From NCBI GenBank assembly GCA_030829155.1, contig JAURBD010000024.1:1-19184 (forward strand): DNA of 19,184 nt, read 5' to 3'. The notes under the pieces are model-generated. The model searched no databases. It had not been told where the DNA came from and saw only the letters and a program-made list of their open reading frames with translations. Source of the DNA: Flavobacteriaceae bacterium (GTDB lineage Bacteria > Bacteroidota > Bacteroidia > Flavobacteriales > Flavobacteriaceae). Positions 14,738 to 19,184 of the stretch are shown here, one piece after another. Every line of letters begins with the position of its first letter. Within the stretch, counting starts at the first letter, position 1. Both the position numbers and the translations under genes were made by a program.

Positions 14738-15766
14738 TCAAAGAGCTTTACAAAAAGTGTTTGCTTTTCGCTGGGTTTCGTTCCATTCCGATTCTGGATT
14801 ACTTTTTGAGGTAATCCCTGCCCCCACATAAACGTTGTATCCTGTGGGAGTTAATTCTGCACAGCGCAGATTGACAAACAAATCAGCTTGTTTGTTTGTT
14901 TCAAAAGGACCTAAAAAACCAGTGTAAAACTTTCGGTCGTATTCTTCATTTTTGTGAATGAATTTTATGCTCAAATCTTTAGGAACACCACCAACTGCTG
15001 GAGTTGGATGGAGTGCCTTTACAATGTTTAGTAGTTTTAGATTTGGATGCTTTGTTTTGATGTCTGTTTTTAGGTGCCACAACGCACCTGCGCGGGTAGA
15101 TTTTAAAGTTCCGACGTCAATCTTTAGTTCGGGCAACATTTGAATTAATGAGGCTTTTATGTCATCCGTAACCAGTTGCTGTTCTTCAATTTCTTTATCG
15201 GTCCATTTAGCTTTTTTTCCATCCTCAACTTGAGTGGTTCCTGCCAATGCGGTAGTCTTTAAAACACCTTTGTTTAGGTTGATGAAACGCTCTGGAGTTG
15301 CTCCCATCCATGAACCGGTTTGAGGATGATGCCAGAGATACACAAAAGCATTTGAGTACAATTTAAGTAGATTTTGAAAAGTTTGCAGTAGATTTTCGTT
15401 GGGTACTTTGTGGTTTATTACCCTTGAGATTACTACTTTTTGTAATTCTGTTTGATCTAGCTTTTGTTTTGCTTTATGTACTAAGTCAATAAAAAGTTCT
15501 TTGTTTTCCTCCTTGTGAATCCCTTTGTTGTCAAAATTAAACTCCTCTGGAGCAATTGTAAACGAATCCTGGCGGGTATTGGGTATGAAGCTGTAAAAAT
15601 CTGTTTCGGCAAATGGGGCCATCAAAAAACCAGCTTCTGAAAAATCAAAGGTTAGGTGAAGCTCATCATTTTTTTGGTAAAAAAGCTTTACTTCATTTGA
15701 GTTTGGAAGTTTGTAAACTGCAAAAGCAACCTTTTTTTCTTGTAACGCTTTTAAGTGATTAAGCAT
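14738..15766 (-). CDS. menF: Isochorismate synthase
   Basis: Chorismate-utilising enzyme converting chorismate to isochorismate, the entry to menaquinone synthesis. The 342 residues show the conserved chorismate-binding domain: LQKVVISR with Lys110 in the place of the catalytic lysine, GSWMGATPERF (151-161), TALAGTT (172-178), TRAGALWHLKTDI (224-236), ALHPTPAVGG (251-260), YDRKFYTGFLGP (276-287), LFVNLRCAEL (296-305) and VGAGITSKSNPESEWNETQRK (Mg-binding glutamates, 314-334). Anthranilate and aminodeoxychorismate synthase components share the fold, but the men context and IS-type motifs favour isochorismate synthase. EntC-type siderophore enzymes are alike; no siderophore genes are here. It starts immediately after the thioesterase stop (no gap) and precedes menD by 55 nt. 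Confidence 0.93.
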   Translation of the reverse strand: MLNHLKALQEKKVAFAVYKLPNSNEVKLFYQKNDELHLTFDFSEAGFLMAPFAETDFYSFIPNTRQDSFTIAPEEFNFDNKGIHKEENKELFIDLVHKAKQKLDQTELQKVVISRVINHKVPNENLLQTFQNLLKLYSNAFVYLWHHPQTGSWMGATPERFINLNKGVLKTTALAGTTQVEDGKKAKWTDKEIEEQQLVTDDIKASLIQMLPELKIDVGTLKSTRAGALWHLKTDIKTKHPNLKLLNIVKALHPTPAVGGVPKDLSIKFIHKNEEYDRKFYTGFLGPFETNKQADLFVNLRCAELTPTGYNVYVGAGITSKSNPESEWNETQRKANTFCKAL

Positions 15767-16183
15767 TTATTTTTTGGGTAAAGTGATTGTAGTGAGTTTA
15801 CAACTTGAAATTAAGTCCCCAGCCTTGTTGGTTACCTTTATTTCCCATACTTGAGTGGTTCTGCCATTGTGTAATGCTTGTGCTTTGGCATACACATAAC
15901 CCTCACTTATTCCTTTCAAGTGATTTCCAGACATCTCAATTCCTCTGACCATGGGGCTTTGAGTTTTGTTAAACAAATAAGCAGCAGCGCTTCCAACACT
16001 CTCTGCCAATGCAAAAGTGGCTCCGCCGTGCAAAACACCGTCGGGTTGATGGACTTTTGGAGTTACTGGCATCCGAGCCGTTAAAAAATCATCACCTACA
16101 TCAACAAATTCGAAATCTAAGGTTTTCATTAAAGAGTCTTTTTCTGACCCATTCATCATTTCAAGTAATTTCTTTTTTCCCAT
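15767..16183 (-). CDS. menI: DHNA-CoA thioesterase-like hotdog protein (MenI/YdiI type)
   Basis: Predicted to hydrolyse DHNA-CoA to DHNA before prenylation by MenA. The 138-residue protein is a single hotdog domain closely resembling E. coli YdiI. The active-site triad residues are present with identical spacing: Gln46, His52 in GVLHGGA, and the catalytic Glu61 in ALAESVGS. The later GIEMSGNHLKG and QVWEIKVTNKAGDLISSCKLTT segments also match. PaaI-type phenylacetyl-CoA thioesterases share the fold but use Asp or differ around the catalytic residue; the men neighbours settle the likely substrate. It is the first gene of the men unit, with a TAACTTTG element 5 nt before its ATG, and abuts the isochorismate synthase gene without spacing. 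Confidence 0.85.
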   Translation of the reverse strand: MGKKKLLEMMNGSEKDSLMKTLDFEFVDVGDDFLTARMPVTPKVHQPDGVLHGGATFALAESVGSAAAYLFNKTQSPMVRGIEMSGNHLKGISEGYVYAKAQALHNGRTTQVWEIKVTNKAGDLISSCKLTTITLPKK

Positions 16184-16188
16184 GTGTG

Positions 16189-16196
16189 CAAAGTTA
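16189..16196 (-). promoter_or_regulatory. TAnnTTTG promoter element for the men cluster
   Basis: The minus strand reads TAACTTTG, a full match to the Bacteroidota -7 consensus, 5 nt before the menI ATG at 16183. Transcription starting the usual few bases downstream would begin at or next to the A of ATG, so the message would be leaderless. A -33 TTG at the normal spacing was not found, which lowers confidence. Confidence 0.42.
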
Positions 16197-16245
16197 CGAA
16201 ATCTTAAAAAATGGATGCTCCTTTTGTCTTATTAAATAGGAAATG

Positions 16246-16269
16246 TCAACTTAAAAAAAACCTTTTAGT
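16246..16269 (-). terminator. Possible terminator after the dioxygenase gene
   Basis: Just after the dioxygenase stop, the minus strand reads AACTAAAAGG, eight T, then AAGTT, so AACT-AAAA can pair with TTTT-AGTT with one bulge. It is A/T-only, with the T run inside the stem, so this is weak. If real, it would separate the dioxygenase transcript from the men unit on the same strand. Confidence 0.2.
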
Positions 16270-17253
16270 TTACCACTTTTTTTGTCCCAATAATTTTTTA
16301 CCCAGCTCTGACAAATCGGCTTTTTCGTAATGTGTTTGTTCTTTTTTTCTTGGGTCGCCTGGAAATGCATGACCCTCTGGTGCAATTCTATTTTTCCAGG
16401 AGTTGATCCTCCAACTTACCAAATCCAATTCTTCTTCTTGAGCAGGCATCATTGATAAGTATTGAGCAATCCTTACCTTATCCTTGGAATTATTCGGTCG
16501 AATTCCATGTGGTTGCGAACTATTAAAAATCAACAAATCTCCGGCTTCCATCCTTACTTTTACCAGCTTATCTTCTAAACCAGAAATATCTGGTTTGAAG
16601 CGATCACGATCTTTTGGCTGAGTCAATTTCCAGCTGTCGTAGTTTTTGTAAAGCCATGGAATACACTGAAAACCTCCCATTTGATTGTCTGTTTGATCTG
16701 CCAATGCCAAAACGCCTTGAACATTTTGGGGCTTGGTTTCGGGATCGTAATCCCAATGAATAAATCCTTTGTACTCAAATCCTGGTCGAATAGGAAAATT
16801 TAGATTAGCTCGATCTATAGAGACCCATAAACGCTCAGTGCCCCATATGTCGACAAATGCATTGTAAACTTTTTGGGTTTGTCGGTTATTCCATAAATGT
16901 TGATTGTTGTAAACCTCTACCATTCCTGTACCTGCCAATTCTTTCATTTGAATTTCAGCTCTGGGAGCGGTGTACCAAGTAGATTTATCTTCTGACTTTT
17001 TATCTTCAAACTCCCAAAGAAAATCTGCAGTTTGCTTTGCTTGATTTGCGGGTACTGCATTTTTAATTACAACATATCCCTGCTCTCTCCAAAATTTCCA
17101 TTGCTCCATTGTCAAAACTCTTAAAGTTTCTGGTGTAGCTTCTGCTCTCAAGGATATTGAGCTGCTTTTTGCAACTGAAGGGTTTCCTGGGATGTCTTTA
17201 TGTTCATTAACTAATGAATCATTGGCGGTTGAATAGGGAGTTTTTTGTTTCAT
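16270..17253 (-). CDS. Phytanoyl-CoA dioxygenase (PhyH) family Fe(II)/2-oxoglutarate oxygenase
   Basis: Predicted non-haem iron, 2-oxoglutarate-dependent hydroxylase; substrate unknown. The 327 residues contain the iron-binding facial triad HWDYD (His166, Asp168) and QPHGIRPN (His249), and Arg261 in KVRIAQY in the position that binds the 2-oxoglutarate carboxylate. The N-terminal WKFWREQGYVVIKNAVP (52-68) is the usual opening of PhyH proteins (start of the core fold). Residues 1-45 are polar and Ser/Thr-rich with no signal peptide. PhyH relatives hydroxylate lipids, ectoine, amino acids or natural products, so a role in lipid oxidation should not be assumed. It is divergent from an AraC-family regulator over a 131-nt spacer, which suggests regulation by it. 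The ATG at 17253 is the only start upstream of the conserved core. Confidence 0.88.
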   Translation of the reverse strand: MKQKTPYSTANDSLVNEHKDIPGNPSVAKSSSISLRAEATPETLRVLTMEQWKFWREQGYVVIKNAVPANQAKQTADFLWEFEDKKSEDKSTWYTAPRAEIQMKELAGTGMVEVYNNQHLWNNRQTQKVYNAFVDIWGTERLWVSIDRANLNFPIRPGFEYKGFIHWDYDPETKPQNVQGVLALADQTDNQMGGFQCIPWLYKNYDSWKLTQPKDRDRFKPDISGLEDKLVKVRMEAGDLLIFNSSQPHGIRPNNSKDKVRIAQYLSMMPAQEEELDLVSWRINSWKNRIAPEGHAFPGDPRKKEQTHYEKADLSELGKKLLGQKKW

Positions 17254-17328
17254 CTGAATGTAAATTAATGTGGTTAGACTTTACAAAGTTGGTCAATTAT
17301 CCTACTTAGTTTTTTCATTAACTTGGCT

Positions 17329-17345
17329 AATATTTGTACAATATT
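17329..17345. promoter_or_regulatory. Symmetric element in the dioxygenase/AraC divergent spacer
   Basis: AATATT occurs twice (17329-17334 and 17340-17345), 11 bp apart, around a perfect palindrome TTGTACAA (17334-17341). About one helical turn separates the half-sites and the element sits 40 nt before the araC-type ATG. It could be an operator for this or another regulator. The A/T-rich background makes chance symmetry possible. Confidence 0.35.
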
Positions 17346-17384
17346 GACTATTTTTAAGTATCTAATATTAATTTCTAAAAAAAC

Positions 17385-18224
17385 ATGAAAATCCAGCTTG
17401 AGGCAATTAGTAGTAAAGACAGTTCATTCAGCCTGATGTTTAATCCACGGCTGAGTGATTTGTTTTATTGGCACTTCCATCCTGAATATGAGCTGGTTTA
17501 CATTGAGGCTACTGAAGGTACGAGACATATCGGGGATCACATTTCAACTTATGAAAAGTCTGATTTAACGTTGATTGGTTCCAATATTCCTCACTTGAAC
17601 TTTGACTATGGGATTAAAACTGATTATCAAAAGGTAGTGGTTCATTTTAAAAAAGATTTCTTTGAAGCTCATTTTCAGAATACTCCAGAATTGTCTTCAT
17701 TGGCTAAATTATTTGAACAATCTAAACATGGAATTGCTTTTGGTGTGAAAATCAAAGCTGATGTTGGGAAAAAATTATTTCAACTAAAAAAGCTTAAACC
17801 TTTTGATCAATACATTCAAATTCTCGAGATACTTCAGATTTTGGCGGATAGCAATGATCAAAATTTATTGCACAAACAACCCTACAGAAATAAGTACAGT
17901 GAGCGTGATCAGGGGAGACTTCGAGAGATTTATGCCTTTGTAGATAAAAACTATCATCAAAAAATAACCCTTGATCAAGTTGCTGCAATTAGCAACCTAT
18001 CCAAAGAGGCATTTTGTCGGTATTTTAAAAAAGCTAGTCAATACACCTTTGTTGAATTCCTCAATCGTTACAGGATAAGCCAATCCAAAAGATTATTGAT
18101 GTTGGGTCAAAGTGTGGGTGATGCTTGTCTCAAATCTGGTTTTGAGAGCCTGTCTTATTTCAATCGAATTTTTAAAAAAATTAGCCAAGAAAATCCGAGT
18201 GATTTTAGAAACCGATATTTGTAA
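17385..18224 (+). CDS. AraC-family transcriptional regulator with N-terminal cupin domain
   Basis: DNA-binding regulator of 279 residues. The N-terminal part (about 18-100) is a cupin-type sensor domain, seen in FYWHFHPEYELVYIEATEGTRHIGDH and the DLTLIGSNIPHLN strand; its ligand is unknown. The C-terminal 100 residues hold the two AraC helix-turn-helix motifs: ITLDQVAAISNLSKEAFCRYFKKASQYTF, then FLNRYRISQSKRLLMLGQSVGDACLKSGFESLSYFNRIFKKISQENPSDFRNRYL, with the family's typical GFESLSYFNRIFKK and P-x-x-(F/Y)-R ending. It is divergent from the PhyH-family dioxygenase, its most likely target, and is followed by a peptidase gene 72 nt downstream on the same strand. The ATG at 17385 starts directly with the cupin strand. 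No transmembrane segment is present. Confidence 0.92.
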   Translation: MKIQLEAISSKDSSFSLMFNPRLSDLFYWHFHPEYELVYIEATEGTRHIGDHISTYEKSDLTLIGSNIPHLNFDYGIKTDYQKVVVHFKKDFFEAHFQNTPELSSLAKLFEQSKHGIAFGVKIKADVGKKLFQLKKLKPFDQYIQILEILQILADSNDQNLLHKQPYRNKYSERDQGRLREIYAFVDKNYHQKITLDQVAAISNLSKEAFCRYFKKASQYTFVEFLNRYRISQSKRLLMLGQSVGDACLKSGFESLSYFNRIFKKISQENPSDFRNRYL

Positions 18225-18296
18225 ATGGCTAATAGAACAGTATGTTTATTTTAAAAATGAATTTAAAACCCCTAACTTAGTTTTTTTAAAGTAGCC

Positions 18297-19184
18297 GTGA
18301 AAAAACCTTCTTTTTACTTTTCTTTTATTTGCCTGTTTTTAGTTTCGTGTTCAGAATATGAAAAGCTAAACAATACCCAAGGGGTTTCTTTGGATTTGGC
18401 TCAATATCGTGTAAAGCAGCTTTCGGATGTGAATTATCAGTTGAGTTTTTTGATTCCCCCGAAAAAAGAGGATCCTATTTTTTCTAAATTGAGCCTTAGG
18501 GTTTCTGTTCACGACCTTACAAACCCACTTTACCTCGATTTTAAAGAAGACTCCTCGCATTTAAAATACCTGAATGTAAATGATCAAGCAATAAACATTA
18601 TTCATGAAAAGGAGCACCTTATTATTTCTCAAGAATTTTTAAAATTGGGAGTAAATGTTATTGATATTGAATTTGAAGCCGGAGATTTATCCTTGAATCG
18701 AAATGATGATTATCTCTACACTTTATTGGTTCCTGATCGGGCAAGAACCTTGTTTCCCTGTTTAGACCAACCCAACCTAAAGGCGACTTACACCCTTAGT
18801 GTTAAAGTTCCTAAAGATTGGAATGTTCTGGCGAGTTCTCATTTAGAATTATTGGTTAAAGATGGGGTTTATACAAACTATAAGTTTAAAGAAAGTGATT
18901 TTATGAGCACCTACCTTTTTTCATTTATTGCTGGTGAATTTAATTTCCAATTGGATCAGGTATCCCCTTATAATATGGATTTTCGTTATCGAGAAACAGA
19001 TGTTAATAAAACAAGCATCAGCATACCTGAAATCTTCCGTTTACACAACGCCTCGCTGAATTATTTACAAAACTACACTGGGAAACCCTTTCCTTTTCAA
19101 AAGATTGATTTTGCTGCTATCCCCGGTTTTCAATACGGAGGTATGGAACATACAGGGGCAATTCAATACAGAGAATCAACCTTG
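18297..19184 (+). CDS. M1-family metallopeptidase lipoprotein, 3' end beyond the window
   Basis: The frame is open from a GTG at 18297 to the window end (296 codons). It begins MKKPSFYFSFICLFLVSCSEYEK, a lipoprotein signal peptide with lipobox LVSC, so the mature protein would be a lipid-anchored exported enzyme with Cys18 at its N-terminus. The following region resembles the M1 aminopeptidase N-terminal beta domain: LLVPDRARTLFPCLDQPNLKATYTL (compare ARxxFPCxDEPxxKAxF), then STYLFSFIAGEF and the substrate-binding segment FQYGGMEHTGAIQYRE. The latter corresponds to the GAMEN motif, here GGMEH, with His replacing the final Asn. The zinc-binding HExxH would lie just past the end, so catalysis cannot be confirmed. 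No ATG lies in frame between the GTG and the preceding stop (18273-18275), which supports the GTG start. Confidence 0.88.
   Translation, partial: MKKPSFYFSFICLFLVSCSEYEKLNNTQGVSLDLAQYRVKQLSDVNYQLSFLIPPKKEDPIFSKLSLRVSVHDLTNPLYLDFKEDSSHLKYLNVNDQAINIIHEKEHLIISQEFLKLGVNVIDIEFEAGDLSLNRNDDYLYTLLVPDRARTLFPCLDQPNLKATYTLSVKVPKDWNVLASSHLELLVKDGVYTNYKFKESDFMSTYLFSFIAGEFNFQLDQVSPYNMDFRYRETDVNKTSISIPEIFRLHNASLNYLQNYTGKPFPFQKIDFAAIPGFQYGGMEHTGAIQYRESTL

Noticed and set aside
16244..16249. TTGACA on the minus strand between the dioxygenase and menI
   Set aside because: It matches the E. coli -35 consensus, but Bacteroidota sigma factors use a different pattern and no -10 box lies at the right spacing.
18271..18287. 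Small hairpin CTAACTTAG followed by seven T after the AraC gene
   Set aside because: The stem is only four A/T-rich base pairs with a one-base loop, which cannot form as drawn; not supported as a terminator.
1..19184. Search for CRISPR arrays, tRNA or rRNA genes, insertion sequences, att sites and phage genes
   Set aside because: No regularly spaced repeats, cloverleaf-like segments, transposase or integrase motifs were seen on either strand; the region looks like core chromosome.

Overview
The window is an AT-rich, densely packed stretch of chromosome from a member of the Bacteroidota, most likely a flavobacterium. The evidence is the set of protein families (a 59-residue membrane protein next to EttA, short MenE and SPOR-type proteins typical of Flavobacteriia), Bacteroidota-type TAnnTTTG promoter elements, almost no Shine-Dalgarno sequences, and a complete-looking menaquinone cluster. 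No mobile element, CRISPR array, tRNA or rRNA was found, and no stretch longer than 300 bases lacks a gene.

Layout. Bases 3-2486 (+) hold the end of class II fumarase (fumC, cut by the window edge), a GNAT acetyltransferase and a small exported protein. Bases 2549-5786 (-) read as a small membrane protein, ettA and a flavin-containing monooxygenase. A carboxyltransferase (beta) subunit of an acyl-CoA/methylcrotonyl-CoA carboxylase lies at 5930-7558 (+), divergent from the ettA unit and convergent with the men cluster. Bases 7566-16183 (-) are the menaquinone cluster, in transcription order: menI-like thioesterase, menF-type isochorismate synthase, menD, menB, a SPOR-like membrane protein with a broken 3' end, menA, menC, a CPBP intramembrane protease homologue and menE. 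Upstream of it, a phytanoyl-CoA dioxygenase-family enzyme (16270-17253, -) is divergent from an AraC-family regulator (17385-18224, +). The window ends inside a lipoprotein of the M1 aminopeptidase family (18297 onward, +).

How the genes work together. MenF, MenD, MenC, MenE, MenB, MenI and MenA cover chorismate to demethylmenaquinone except the MenH step; the final methyltransferase (MenG/UbiE) is also absent here. Fumarase and menaquinone both serve central respiration. Most gene spacing in the men cluster is tight (0-11 nt or short overlaps), which argues for one transcription unit, with possible internal starts before menD and menB.

Most notable observations: (1) the SPOR-like gene before menA is interrupted, but its lost C-terminus can be read through 11488-11570 with two +1 shifts, and its ancestral stop abuts the menA start codon exactly; (2) a CPBP protease gene overlaps menC and menE at both ends; (3) TAnnTTTG boxes lie only 5 and 7 nt before the menI and menD start codons, suggesting leaderless transcripts; (4) the divergent dioxygenase/AraC pair has a small symmetric element in its shared spacer. 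I did not find anything that I would call a wholly new defence or mobile system.
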